Source: Lentimicrobiaceae bacterium (GTDB lineage: Bacteria; Bacteroidota; Bacteroidia; Bacteroidales; JALOCA01). From it: a stretch of 50,605 nucleotides of DNA. This document shows positions 9,135 to 17,795 of the stretch, piece after piece. The position numbers and the translations under genes are program-made. The notes beneath the pieces are model-generated. The model did no database searches. It was given only the letters and a program-made list of their open reading frames with translations, and was not told where the DNA came from. The number at the start of each line of letters is the position of its first letter. Position 1 is the first letter of the stretch. The stretch covers positions 1 to 50,605 of the forward strand of contig JALOCA010000024.1 in NCBI GenBank assembly GCA_023227965.1, written 5' to 3'.

Positions 9135-9160
9135 AAAAAGTTACCTTTCGGTAACTTTTT
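9135..9160 (-). terminator. Rho-independent terminator after tRNA-Arg
   Basis: The stem AAAAAGTTACC/GGTAACTTTTT has the stable loop tttc (gaaa in the minus-strand transcript). It is followed by a long T run on the minus strand and starts 9 bases past the tRNA 3' end. Confidence 0.85.
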
Positions 9161-9168
9161 ACCAGATG

Positions 9169-9242
9169 TGACCCCGGAGGGATTCAAACCCACGACTTTC
9201 AGAACCGGAATCTGACGTTCTATTCAACTGAACTACGGGGCC
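9169..9242 (-). tRNA. tRNA-Arg (anticodon CCG)
   Basis: Read on the minus strand, a full cloverleaf is visible. The acceptor GGCCCCG/CGGGGTC contains one G-T pair. The D arm is GTTC...GAAC and the anticodon stem is TCAGA/TCTGA with the loop TTCCGGT, giving anticodon CCG (Arg, CGG codon). The T arm has the loop TTTGAAT and one mismatch in the stem. The discriminator is A. CCA is not encoded. A terminator follows directly. Confidence 0.93.
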
Positions 9243-9301
9243 CCGTTTCTCAGTGTGCAAATTTACATAATTATTAACGATTCTGATTCCTGCATTTTTT
9301 G

Positions 9302-9309
9302 TAATTTTG
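9302..9309 (+). promoter_or_regulatory. Candidate -7 box for the aldolase gene
   Basis: TAATTTTG fits TAnnTTTG and lies 31 bases upstream of the aldolase ATG, giving a short leader. The -33 region has no clear TTG. Confidence 0.5.
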
Positions 9310-9340
9310 ACTCTTAAAATAAATTCTTAAAAATAAGCTT

Positions 9341-10420
9341 ATGTTAGAAAAAATTTCATCAAAAGTTGCCCCGGGCGTAGCTACCGGCAATGATGTACAA
9401 GAAATATTCAGAATAGCTAAGGCAAATCATTTTGCTCTTCCTGCTGTAAATGTTGTTAGTACCGACTCGGTAAATGCGGTGATGGAAGCTGCAAAAGCAG
9501 CTAATTCTCCGATTATCATCCAGTTTTCCAATGGGGGAGCCATTTTTTATGCAGGGAAATCTCTTCCCAACGACGGCGAAAAAGCAGCTATTACCGGTGC
9601 AATTTCAGGCGCCGAACATATCCACAAATTAGCCGAATTATATGGAATTCCGGTAATTATACATACCGACCATGCTGCGAAAAAACTTCTTCTCTGGATA
9701 GATGGGCTGCTGGATATTGGAGAAAAATATTTTAAACAACACGGAAAACCGTTGTTTAGTTCTCACATGCTTGATTTGTCGGTAGAGCCTCTTAATGAAA
9801 ATATAGAAATATGTAAAAGATACCTGGATCGTATGAGTAAAATAGGCATGACTCTTGAAATTGAACTGGGCGTTACCGGAGGCGAAGAAGACGGTGTTGA
9901 CAACACAAGTATAGATAGTTCACGCCTTTACACACAACCGGAGGATGTGGCTTTTGCATGGAAAGAGCTTAGTGCTATCAGTCCCAATTTTACTATAGCT
10001 GCTTCTTTTGGTAATGTTCACGGTGTTTACAAACCCGGAAATGTTCGTCTGGAGCCTATAATTCTTAAAAATTCACAGGAATACATTCAGAAGAAATACA
10101 ATACACTGGAAAAACCAGTAAATTTTGTTTTTCATGGCGGATCGGGTTCCGAACCGGAAAAAATTGCGGAAGCAATTTCTTATGGCGTAATAAAAATGAA
10201 CATTGATACCGATACCCAATGGGCTTTTTGGGAAGGTGTTTTAAAATATTACCGTAAGAATGAAGGTTATCTGCAAGGACAACTTGGCAATCCGGAAGGA
10301 GCTGACAAACCCAATAAAAAATTCTACGACCCGCGTGCATGGTTACGCGAAGGGGAGAAAACGATGGTGGAAAGATTAAAAACAGCTTTCCTAAACCTAA
10401 ACGCGAATAATTGCTATTAA
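9341..10420 (+). CDS. fbaA: Fructose-bisphosphate aldolase, class II
   Basis: Zinc-dependent aldolase that interconverts fructose 1,6-bisphosphate with DHAP and glyceraldehyde 3-phosphate in glycolysis and gluconeogenesis. At 359 residues it has the length of the E. coli/yeast-type (class IIA) enzyme. FALPAVNVVSTDSVNAVMEA opens the barrel. HTDHAAK carries metal-binding and catalytic residues, LEIELGVTGGEEDG is the central loop with acidic residues, FGNVHGVY and VFHGGSGS carry the remaining metal His residues and phosphate-binding Gly/Ser, and NIDTDTQWA is the conserved C-terminal DHAP contact. It is a single gene between a candidate promoter and a strong bidirectional terminator. Confidence 0.96.
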   Translation: MLEKISSKVAPGVATGNDVQEIFRIAKANHFALPAVNVVSTDSVNAVMEAAKAANSPIIIQFSNGGAIFYAGKSLPNDGEKAAITGAISGAEHIHKLAELYGIPVIIHTDHAAKKLLLWIDGLLDIGEKYFKQHGKPLFSSHMLDLSVEPLNENIEICKRYLDRMSKIGMTLEIELGVTGGEEDGVDNTSIDSSRLYTQPEDVAFAWKELSAISPNFTIAASFGNVHGVYKPGNVRLEPIILKNSQEYIQKKYNTLEKPVNFVFHGGSGSEPEKIAEAISYGVIKMNIDTDTQWAFWEGVLKYYRKNEGYLQGQLGNPEGADKPNKKFYDPRAWLREGEKTMVERLKTAFLNLNANNCY

Positions 10421-10422
10421 AC

Positions 10423-10453
10423 AAAAAAGTGCCGGAAATTCCGGCACTTTTTT
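10423..10453. terminator. Bidirectional terminator between fbaA and a USP gene
   Basis: The stem AAAAAAGTGCCGG/CCGGCACTTTTTT has a small loop and T runs on both strands. It lies between the convergent ends of the aldolase gene (+) and the universal stress protein gene (-) and serves both. Confidence 0.92.
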
Positions 10454-10466
10454 TATTCATCATGTT

Positions 10467-11318
10467 CTACATCGAAGTTACCATTAACAGTTCCTGTGAA
10501 TGTAAAATAAGAACTGGTATCGGCGAACGGTTAACCATTTGTTGTGCATAAGTGCCCATCAGCAGATTCGACATGGATTTTTCCTGTTCCGACATGATGG
10601 AAATAAGATTGGCATCAACTTTTTCGGCATATTCTATTATTGCAGTGGTAATGTTATCGGCTTCCACCTGGACGCCAACACCTTTTATCCCTTCTTTTTC
10701 TAAATGCTTCATCACTTGGCTCGAATATAACAGAACTCTGCTACGCAGTTCATCCACTTTTGAAGTCAATACACTTAATACATGAATTTCCGCATCAAAA
10801 TAACTGGCTAAAGAAACAGTAAAGGGCACTTTCTGGCGGGTTTCGAGAGTGTTATCAATCGGTAAAATTATCTTTTCCAGGTTCCGCCTGATACTTCTGC
10901 CTGCCCTAATGGTAATTACCGGGCAGGGTGCTGCAGAAACAATTTTATTAGCATTGCTCCCAATCCAAAACTCTTCGAAGCCCGAAGCTCCGTGAGTACC
11001 GGCTACTATCAGAGTAGCTTCACTTTCCTTTGCCTCCATTACAATTTCGCGGTACACTTTCCCCTCTCTGATTTTAAAATCAATTGTTGACTTTCCGAGT
11101 TGAGACTTGTATTTTTTAATTAACAAACCAAATTGTTTCTGCACTTCACTTATCAGTTCGTCCGACTTACCGGAAAAAATTTCTATTTTGGTAACATTCG
11201 GATTATTAACCCAAACCATATTGATATTCAAATGGGTTTTGTTAGCAATACTGATAGCATGTTCTAGGGCATTTATAGAACAATCGGAAAAATCAATAGC
11301 TACAATAATATCTTTCAT
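10467..11318 (-). CDS. Universal stress protein, tandem two-domain type
   Basis: Cytosolic UspA-superfamily protein of 283 residues made of two Rossmann-like USP domains. The first (about 1-140) opens with DIIVAIDFSDCSINALEHAI and keeps the nucleotide-binding pattern G-2x-G-9x-G-S in AGTHGASGFEEFWIGSNA. The second (about 145-283) begins with the partly conserved EKIILPIDNT but lacks the two leading glycines of that motif (SEQEKSMSNLLMGT), so it probably does not bind ATP alone. Such tandem proteins often sense energy or redox stress. It follows a SPOR-domain gene by 4 bp and a paralogous USP gene beyond that, so the three form one operon. Confidence 0.9.
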   Translation of the reverse strand: MKDIIVAIDFSDCSINALEHAISIANKTHLNINMVWVNNPNVTKIEIFSGKSDELISEVQKQFGLLIKKYKSQLGKSTIDFKIREGKVYREIVMEAKESEATLIVAGTHGASGFEEFWIGSNANKIVSAAPCPVITIRAGRSIRRNLEKIILPIDNTLETRQKVPFTVSLASYFDAEIHVLSVLTSKVDELRSRVLLYSSQVMKHLEKEGIKGVGVQVEADNITTAIIEYAEKVDANLISIMSEQEKSMSNLLMGTYAQQMVNRSPIPVLILHSQELLMVTSM

Positions 11319-11322
11319 AGTT

Positions 11323-11766
11323 TTAATATTTTAAATAGTTAGTTGTTTTATTTACTTCAACATTTATTTGTTCTTCTTTAACCACATAGGCATTTGGAAA
11401 ATCAAGAGCTATCTGTTGCAAAAAACCCTGTGCTTCAATCCGAGTTCTGAAGTCTCCTACCCTTACCTTGTAATAAGGTTCCTGAAATGTTATATATGCT
11501 TGTATATCCGGATACTTTCCGATAAATTGTTCTTTTGAATCTGTGGCTTTTCTTTTAGAGTAGTTTCCCGATTCAAAAAGAATTTGTATCCGGTATCCTT
11601 CTATTCCCGGGAATTTTTCGTTCAATAGTATCTGTTTTTCTACCAATTTTTCTACTCTTTCATCTTGAATCAGTTCAACGGATCCTGATCTTGGATTCTG
11701 GGCGAAAATACCGGAACAAACACTTGTAAAAAGACAACTCAACAGATATACTTGTAATTTTTTCAT
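11323..11766 (-). CDS. Secreted SPOR-domain protein
   Basis: Small exported protein of 147 residues. The start at 11766 is chosen because it gives a clean signal peptide (MKKLQVYLLSCLFTSVCSG, then IFAQ) and is preceded by AGAGGA. A further in-frame start at 11808 would add 14 charged residues before the signal. The C-terminal 85 residues form a SPOR fold (GYRIQILFESGNY, then YYKVRVGDFRTRIEAQGFL), which in known proteins binds denuded glycan strands of peptidoglycan. It therefore probably acts in the periplasm on cell-wall or division sites. It is sandwiched between two cytosolic USP genes, with a 4-bp gap to the next. The reason for the pairing is unknown. Confidence 0.85.
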   Translation of the reverse strand: MKKLQVYLLSCLFTSVCSGIFAQNPRSGSVELIQDERVEKLVEKQILLNEKFPGIEGYRIQILFESGNYSKRKATDSKEQFIGKYPDIQAYITFQEPYYKVRVGDFRTRIEAQGFLQQIALDFPNAYVVKEEQINVEVNKTTNYLKY

Positions 11767-11788
11767 TTTATATTCCTCTTTACAAATT

Positions 11789-12637
11789 TTATAACGAAAA
11801 AAGTTCATTCGGTTGTATGCTCAACACGGGAATTGTAGAATTATTTATCATTTGTTGTGCCGAAGCACCTAACAGGCTTTGAATGGATGCCGATTCCTGC
11901 TCTGTCATTATCGAAACAAGACCTGCCTTTATGATTTCGCCATAGTGAAGCGTTGTATTGGTCACATTTTCGGTAGACACAGGTTCAATATATGCATGTA
12001 ACCCTTTAGATGTAATATACTTAGCTGCCTGCCGTGCCACACTTTCTGTTTTACGGTTTACCGAAGCTATGTTGGTAGAAAACAACGTAAGCAGGTGCAT
12101 TTCGCTGTTAAAGAAAGAAGCAAGTTGGGTGGTAAACGGTACTTTTTGTATCGTTTCGGGTGTATTGTCTATGGGTAATACTATTTTATCGAGGTTGTTA
12201 TCGAATTGGAACGACTGCCGGATGGTAATAACAGGGCAGGGCGAAGATACTACTATCCTGAAAGCATTACTGCCTACCCAATATTCTTCGTAGCCGGTAA
12301 TTCCATGCGCACCCGTAAGAACCAGGTCGGCATTGGAGGCTTTTGCCTGATAAGCAATTTCCTGATACACCTTGCCTTTGCGTTGCCGGTAATAGAGTTT
12401 ACTTTTATACAAATCTTTTTTGTACCGTTTAACCAACTCTTCCAGATTTTCTTTAGCTTCTTCTTTTATTTCAATGCTTTTTGCTGTTTCGTAAGGGAGT
12501 AAAGTGGATTGTCCGCTAATATTATCCACCCAAACCATAAGCAAGTCGCTTCCAATTTTATTGGCAAACATAATCCCACATTCAAGGGCATGAACGGAAT
12601 CCCTTGAGAAATCAATGCCAACAATGATCTTTTTCAT
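11789..12637 (-). CDS. Universal stress protein, tandem two-domain type (paralogue)
   Basis: Paralogue of the USP gene two positions downstream, 282 residues from the preferred start MKKIIVGIDFSRDS. An upstream in-frame start would add 18 residues that do not belong to the fold. The first domain carries an intact nucleotide-binding motif (TGAHGITGYEEYWVGSNA). The second half begins LDKIVLPIDNT and has lost the leading glycines, as in its paralogue (TEQESASIQSLLGAS). It is probably a product of tandem duplication, later split by a SPOR-domain gene. It is the first gene of the minus-strand trio and diverges from ruvB. Confidence 0.9.
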   Translation of the reverse strand: MKKIIVGIDFSRDSVHALECGIMFANKIGSDLLMVWVDNISGQSTLLPYETAKSIEIKEEAKENLEELVKRYKKDLYKSKLYYRQRKGKVYQEIAYQAKASNADLVLTGAHGITGYEEYWVGSNAFRIVVSSPCPVITIRQSFQFDNNLDKIVLPIDNTPETIQKVPFTTQLASFFNSEMHLLTLFSTNIASVNRKTESVARQAAKYITSKGLHAYIEPVSTENVTNTTLHYGEIIKAGLVSIMTEQESASIQSLLGASAQQMINNSTIPVLSIQPNELFSL

Positions 12638-12749
12638 TGTGTGAAATTTTTGTGAATAAATGATTAAGAACAGTCTTCGTATTCCAATCAAAACTTAGTA
12701 AAGATAAAAAAAAATTACATTTCACATAGTATTTATAGAAAAACACGGG

Positions 12750-12757
12750 TAATTTTG
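12750..12757 (+). promoter_or_regulatory. Candidate -7 box for ruvB
   Basis: TAATTTTG fits TAnnTTTG, 48 bases before the ruvB ATG in the divergent gap. Confidence 0.45.
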
Positions 12758-12804
12758 TAAAAATTTAAATTTCACGTAGGTTTGTTGCTAATAATTTACA
12801 AATA

Positions 12805-13833
12805 ATGAACGAAAACCTGAATCCGGAGGGTAGCAGGCTGAGTGCCGCCGAGAAAGAGATGGAAAAGATGCTCAGACCTGTTGATTTTACTGAATTTTCG
12901 GGACAGGAAAATGTGGTGGAAAACTTGAAAATTTTCGTAAAAGCCGCCCGGCAACGTGGCGAAGCGCTGGATCATGTTTTATTGCACGGACCTCCCGGCT
13001 TGGGAAAGACTACTCTCTCTCACATCATAGCCAACGAAATGGGAGTAAATTTAAAACTTACTTCGGGTCCCGTGCTCGACAAACCTGGCGATCTTGCCGG
13101 ATTGCTTACCGGCTTAGAAGCCAACGATGTACTTTTTATTGACGAAATCCATCGCTTAAGTCCTGTAATAGAAGAATATCTTTATTCCGCCATGGAAGAT
13201 TTTCGTATTGATATACTGATAGAAAGTGGTCCCAATGCCCGTAGTATCCAAATTAACCTTAACCCGTTTACACTTGTTGGAGCTACTACCCGTTCCGGTT
13301 TGCTTACGGCTCCCCTTCGTTCGCGGTTTGGGATAAACTCCCGTCTTTCATATTACAATGCAGTAACGCTCGAAAAAATTATTCTTCGCTCGGCAACCAT
13401 ACTTAATGTCCCAATACATACGGAAGCAGCATCCGAAATAGCCCGGCGCAGCCGGGGAACCCCACGCATTGCTAACTTATTACTCAGACGGGTACGCGAT
13501 TTTGCCCAGATAAAAGGTAATGGAACCATCAACATTGAAATTGCCCATTTTGCTCTTGCTGCTCTTAATGTTGACAAAAACGGACTCGACGAAATGGATA
13601 CCCGGATTTTGACCACCATCATCGAAAAATTTAAAGGAGGTCCGGTGGGGATTACCACTATTGCCACGGCAGTAGGTGAAGACCCGGGGACCATTGAAGA
13701 GGTGTACGAACCTTTTCTTATCCAAGAAGGATACCTGATGCGAACACCTCGTGGGCGGGAAGTTACTGAAATGGCTTTTGTTCATCTTGGAAAAAGAAAA
13801 ACAAAATCACAACCTAATTTATTCGAAGAATGA
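12805..13833 (+). CDS. ruvB: Holliday junction branch migration ATPase RuvB
   Basis: Hexameric AAA+ motor that, with RuvA and RuvC, drives branch migration of Holliday junctions in recombinational repair. The 342 residues are the usual length. RPVDFTEFSGQ opens the core. Walker A is GPPGLGKTTL (about residues 66-75), Walker B is LFIDEIHRL, sensor 1 is GATTRSG, and the arginine finger region LRSRFGI follows. The C-terminal winged helix contains the RuvB-specific YEPFLIQEGYLMRTPRGR. It overlaps queG by 4 bp (ATGA), which indicates translational coupling. Confidence 0.98.
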   Translation: MNENLNPEGSRLSAAEKEMEKMLRPVDFTEFSGQENVVENLKIFVKAARQRGEALDHVLLHGPPGLGKTTLSHIIANEMGVNLKLTSGPVLDKPGDLAGLLTGLEANDVLFIDEIHRLSPVIEEYLYSAMEDFRIDILIESGPNARSIQINLNPFTLVGATTRSGLLTAPLRSRFGINSRLSYYNAVTLEKIILRSATILNVPIHTEAASEIARRSRGTPRIANLLLRRVRDFAQIKGNGTINIEIAHFALAALNVDKNGLDEMDTRILTTIIEKFKGGPVGITTIATAVGEDPGTIEEVYEPFLIQEGYLMRTPRGREVTEMAFVHLGKRKTKSQPNLFEE

Positions 13834-14753
13834 ATTCAGAAACATCAAAGTTAATTCTGCTGGAAGCCGAAAAACTCGGATTTGAACACTGTGGTTTTGC
13901 CCCGTATGAATTTCTTGAACAAGAAGCTAAATATATTGATGGATGGCTGAAAAGGGGATATAATGGTTCGAAAAAATATTTGCAAGATAACTTCGAACAA
14001 ATTATTGACCCGTCGAAAATTCTACCTGGAGTACAATCGGTAATAGTATTATTAAAAAGTTATTACCCACCATATCTGCAACCTGACTATTGTGCCTATA
14101 AAATTTCAAAATATGCCTACGGAAAAGATTACCATCAAGTAATGAAGAAAAAAATATCTCGTTTGTCAAATTTTATCCGTAAAAATTTTACAAATTCACA
14201 TGCCAGGTCTTTTGTTGATTCAGGAAGGGTGCTCGAAAAAAAATGGGCAGTGAAGGCAGGATTGGGTTGGCAAGGAAAAAACACTCTTTTTATCAAACCA
14301 GGTGAAGGCAGCTTTTTCTTTATAGGCGTAATTCTTACCAACCTGGAACTTGATTATAATGAACCCTTTGCACAAGACCTTTGCCGGAATTGTTCCTTGT
14401 GCATCAGCAACTGCCCCACTGGTGCATTGGTCAAACCCTATGTTCTTGATGCACGAAAGTGCATTTCGTACCAAACTTTTGAACCCGGTGACGAAATACC
14501 TGAAAGTTTCAGGGGAAAAATGAACAACTGGATTTATGGCTGCGATACCTGCCAGGATGTGTGCCCGCATAACCGACATCCCTTTGTTACAACCGACAAC
14601 TCTTTTATGCCAATACAAAGTATTGTAAACATGACTACTGATGATTGGAATGATTTAAACGAAAATAATTTCGATTCAGTGTTCGAAAAATCTGCAATCA
14701 AGCGCTATCCTTTGAAAACATTGAAAAGAAATATATTTTTTTTAGAAAAATAA
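13830..14753 (+). CDS. queG: Epoxyqueuosine reductase QueG
   Basis: Cobalamin- and iron-sulfur-dependent enzyme that reduces epoxyqueuosine to queuosine in tRNA, the last step of queuosine synthesis. The 307 residues contain the B12-binding N-terminal domain, the conserved VDSGRVLEKKWAVKAGLGW (about residues 130-148) and GEGSFFFIGVIL. Two [4Fe-4S] motifs follow (CRNCSLCISNCPTGA, and GCDTCQDVCPHN after the CISYQTFE strand). The short C-terminus lacks the extra HEAT-repeat tail of longer homologues, as is common in Bacteroidota. It is coupled to ruvB by a 4-bp overlap. Confidence 0.96.
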   Translation: MNSETSKLILLEAEKLGFEHCGFAPYEFLEQEAKYIDGWLKRGYNGSKKYLQDNFEQIIDPSKILPGVQSVIVLLKSYYPPYLQPDYCAYKISKYAYGKDYHQVMKKKISRLSNFIRKNFTNSHARSFVDSGRVLEKKWAVKAGLGWQGKNTLFIKPGEGSFFFIGVILTNLELDYNEPFAQDLCRNCSLCISNCPTGALVKPYVLDARKCISYQTFEPGDEIPESFRGKMNNWIYGCDTCQDVCPHNRHPFVTTDNSFMPIQSIVNMTTDDWNDLNENNFDSVFEKSAIKRYPLKTLKRNIFFLEK

Positions 14754-14755
14754 TC

Positions 14756-14763
14756 TACTTTTG
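14756..14763 (+). promoter_or_regulatory. Candidate -7 box for gldD
   Basis: TACTTTTG matches TAnnTTTG right after the queG stop. Its predicted start of transcription, about 14770, lies downstream of the possible GTG start at 14763, which supports the ATG at 14790 as the real gldD start. Confidence 0.5.
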
Positions 14764-14789
14764 TGTCTTTCCGACATTATCCCTTAACA

Positions 14790-15374
14790 ATGAAGAGAAT
14801 AATTTTTTACGTATTACCGATAATTTCCGGTATTATCCTTTTCGCCTGTGGGCAGAATTACGTTCCCAAACCTACGGGATATTTTCGTATTGACTTGCCA
14901 GAACATACTTACCGTACATTCGATACTACATTTCCCTATACTTTTGAAATTGGAAGGATTACTACGATCGAACACGATAAGTTTTCGCCGGAGGAACCTT
15001 ACTGGATCAATATTGTTTATCCGAAATTTAAGGGCAGAATACACCTCAGCTACAAAAAAGTTGACAATAATCTGAATCAATATCTCGACGATGCATTCAA
15101 AATGGCAAACAAACACATTCCCAAAGCTAATTCCATAAAACAACGCGTCATTAACACACCTGAACACCATGTGTACGGGCTTATTTACGATATCACTGGA
15201 AGCGAAACAGCCTCAGCCTACCAGTTTTTTTTAACCGATAGCCTGCATCATTTTGTCAGAGGCGCCCTATACTTCAGCGTAACGCCCAATAACGACTCAT
15301 TACAACCTGTAATAGAATTTATTAAAAAAGATGTTGAGCATATGATTGAAACTTTTAAATGGACAAATAAATAA
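14790..15374 (+). CDS. gldD: Gliding motility lipoprotein GldD
   Basis: Lipoprotein of the envelope required for gliding in Flavobacterium and widespread in Bacteroidota, including non-gliders. Its exact role is unknown. The start MKRIIFYVLPIISG gives a signal with lipobox LFAC. An upstream GTG would add nine residues. The family signature YFRIDLPEHTYR follows the mature Cys after a short linker, then TTFPYTFEIGR and PYWINIVYPKFKGRIHLSY. The C-terminal half carries YDITGSETASAYQFFLTD and HFVRGALYFSVTPNNDS. The mature length is typical. It lies between queG and a secreted peptidase that starts 8 bp downstream. No other gld genes are in the window. Confidence 0.92.
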   Translation: MKRIIFYVLPIISGIILFACGQNYVPKPTGYFRIDLPEHTYRTFDTTFPYTFEIGRITTIEHDKFSPEEPYWINIVYPKFKGRIHLSYKKVDNNLNQYLDDAFKMANKHIPKANSIKQRVINTPEHHVYGLIYDITGSETASAYQFFLTDSLHHFVRGALYFSVTPNNDSLQPVIEFIKKDVEHMIETFKWTNK

Positions 15375-15382
15375 ATTGAAAC

Positions 15383-17740
15383 ATGAGAAAACTATTACTA
15401 TTAATTCTTGTATTATGCACTACCGGCTTCGGAAGTTTTGCCCAGCAGCAAAAATATTCGAGAGTAAAAATTATTACCGGTGACGATGGTCTTCGTAAAT
15501 TAGCCTCCCTCGGTATTCCTGCAGAGGAAGGTATACACGGTAAAGGCTATTTTATTTCTGAGTTTTCACAGGATGAACTGGCAAAAATCAGGTCAAATGG
15601 TTTTGCAACCGAGGTGCTAATTGACGACTGGCAGGCTTATTACCTCGAAAAAAACCGGCAGGAAATGCAACAGCCCCTCAATGGCGACCCTAAGTTCTCC
15701 AAAGAATGGCCTGTACCCAACGGTTTTTCATTGGGAAGCCTCGGCGGTTTTTGCACCCGTGCCGAATTTCAGGCACATCTTGATAACATGGCGGCACTAT
15801 ACCCTAACCTCATCACGGTGAAACAGTCCATCGGCAATACTGTTTTAAATGAGCCGATTTATTTTGTTAAAATTTCCGACAATCCAAATGTTGCCGAAGA
15901 CGAACCACAGATTCTTTATACCGGGATGCACCATGCACGCGAGCCTATTGGGATGCAACATCTTCTTTATTACATGTATTATCTTCTCGAAAATTACGAA
16001 ACCAACCCCGAAGTAAAATACTTAGTTGACAATACGGAAATGTATTTTGTTCCTGTTTTTAATGTTGACGGATATTATTATAATGAAACCACCAACCCCA
16101 ATGGTGGGGGAATGTGGCGTAAAAATCGCACGAACAATGGTGGAGGTTCCTATGGCATTGATCTTAACCGTAATTATGATTATATGTGGGGTTATGATAA
16201 CAATGGGTCATCGCCTTATCCTGACGACGAAACTTACCGGGGTACAGAAGCTTTTTCCGAACCCGAAACACAGGCTATACGCGATTTTTGCACCAGTCAT
16301 AATTTTAAAATCGCCATTAACTACCACTCGGTATCAGGCATGCTGTTGTATCCCTGGGGATATACTGAAGATGTTTGTCCCGACGACCAGATATTTTATA
16401 AACAAGCCACCATTTTAGCTACCGAAAACCATTATACCTACGGACCGGCAAGCACAACAATTTACATAACCAACGGTGGTTCCGACGACTGGATGTACGG
16501 CGAACAAACTACAAAAAATAAAATTTTATCCTATACACCAGAAATAGCAGGTAGCGGATTCTGGCCTACCGTAAGCGAAATCATTCCACTTTGCCAGGAA
16601 AACATGTACCAAAGCTGGATGGCTGCCTGGTTTGTACATGGATATGGCTTTATTGAAGATGCTACTCCCGGAATAATTTCCGAACCTGACGGCTATTTGA
16701 AATTTGAGGTATCGCAACTGGGAACCGACGACTCACAGGATTTTACCATAACGGTTACCCCACAGAACAATGCCATTAGTACAATAGGAGAACCTGTAAT
16801 CATTACTGGGTTACAAAGCGGGCAAAGTAAACTGGATTCTATTCCCTTTACCCTTCGCGACGATATTGCCCAGGGTGATTTAATTACCTACTTTCTCACC
16901 CTCAACGACGGATATCGGGAAATAACCGATACGTTGACAAAAATATTTGGTACCCCTGTAGTTATTTTTAACGATACCTGCGAAAATCTGAATAACTGGA
17001 GTTCTACCTACGGATGGAATACCACAAGCAGTGCTTACCATTCCGCTCCCAAATCCATTACCGACTCTCCAAACGGCAGTTATCAGAATAATACCAATTC
17101 CTCCGTCACCCTGACCACCCCGGTTGACTTAGCCCATGCCGGTTACGCAATATTAAATTTCTGGGCAAAATGGGAAACCGAACCAGGTTACGACTTTGTT
17201 CAGGTAAAAATTTCTGACGACGGAGGCGCTACATGGACACCTCTTACAGGAAAATATACCAAACCTGGCAGCGATAACCAGATTCCAGGCGAACCTCTGT
17301 ACGATGGGACACAAAATGCTTGGGTAAATGAAGAAATTGACCTCGGCGATTATTTAGGAGAGGAAGTTCTCTTCCGCTTCACCCTTATAAGCGATGGAGG
17401 CGTTACGGGCGACGGATTCTATTTCGACGATTTCCAGGTCATCATTATTGATAACACTACCGGGATTGGCGAAAATAGACCCTTCCAGGCAATGCTTAGC
17501 CCGGCTATGCCTAATCCTGCTGATAATTTTACGGCTTTTGGCTATCAGGTTCCTGGCAATGCGCAAAATGCAGCTTTACAAATTTACGATATTACCGGTA
17601 AACGGGTAAAAAGTTTAATTTTGAACGAAACTACAGGGCAGGTAAATATTTCGCTGACCGATTTGCTTCCCGGAATGTATTTCTGCAAAATCGAAGGAAA
17701 TAATTTCCAAACGGCTGTTAAAAAATTAATAGTGAAATAA
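15383..17740 (+). CDS. Secreted M14 zinc carboxypeptidase with T9SS sorting domain
   Basis: Extracellular metallocarboxypeptidase of 785 residues. A signal peptide ends at about SFAQ (residue 21), followed by a propeptide-like segment to about residue 110. The M14 domain shows the zinc ligands His184 and Glu187 in HHAREP, the third ligand His315 in INYHS, the substrate-binding NRNYD, and the catalytic Glu387 in TPEIAG. Next come a beta-sandwich (about 440-540) and a MAM/jelly-roll-like domain (about 545-690). The end is a type IX sorting domain beginning near LSPAMPNPADN with GMYFCKIEG and a Lys-rich tail. The product should be exported through T9SS and attached or released at the surface. 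It starts 8 bp after gldD and is probably in one transcript with it. Confidence 0.94.
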   Translation: MRKLLLLILVLCTTGFGSFAQQQKYSRVKIITGDDGLRKLASLGIPAEEGIHGKGYFISEFSQDELAKIRSNGFATEVLIDDWQAYYLEKNRQEMQQPLNGDPKFSKEWPVPNGFSLGSLGGFCTRAEFQAHLDNMAALYPNLITVKQSIGNTVLNEPIYFVKISDNPNVAEDEPQILYTGMHHAREPIGMQHLLYYMYYLLENYETNPEVKYLVDNTEMYFVPVFNVDGYYYNETTNPNGGGMWRKNRTNNGGGSYGIDLNRNYDYMWGYDNNGSSPYPDDETYRGTEAFSEPETQAIRDFCTSHNFKIAINYHSVSGMLLYPWGYTEDVCPDDQIFYKQATILATENHYTYGPASTTIYITNGGSDDWMYGEQTTKNKILSYTPEIAGSGFWPTVSEIIPLCQENMYQSWMAAWFVHGYGFIEDATPGIISEPDGYLKFEVSQLGTDDSQDFTITVTPQNNAISTIGEPVIITGLQSGQSKLDSIPFTLRDDIAQGDLITYFLTLNDGYREITDTLTKIFGTPVVIFNDTCENLNNWSSTYGWNTTSSAYHSAPKSITDSPNGSYQNNTNSSVTLTTPVDLAHAGYAILNFWAKWETEPGYDFVQVKISDDGGATWTPLTGKYTKPGSDNQIPGEPLYDGTQNAWVNEEIDLGDYLGEEVLFRFTLISDGGVTGDGFYFDDFQVIIIDNTTGIGENRPFQAMLSPAMPNPADNFTAFGYQVPGNAQNAALQIYDITGKRVKSLILNETTGQVNISLTDLLPGMYFCKIEGNNFQTAVKKLIVK

Positions 17741-17770
17741 TCTATTCATAAATTTTCCCCATTGATAAAG

Positions 17771-17795
17771 GCTGGGATTTCAGTCCCAGCTTTTA
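17771..17795 (+). terminator. Terminator between the M14 peptidase and family 9 glycosyltransferase genes
   Basis: The stem GCTGGGA/TCCCAGC is followed by TTTTATTTTT on the plus strand. The minus-strand glycosyltransferase stop codon lies within the loop, so the hairpin overlaps the end of that gene. Confidence 0.8.

Noticed and set aside
14220..14618. 132-aa minus-strand frame inside queG
   Set aside because: It is antisense to the FeS-cluster motifs of a well conserved gene.
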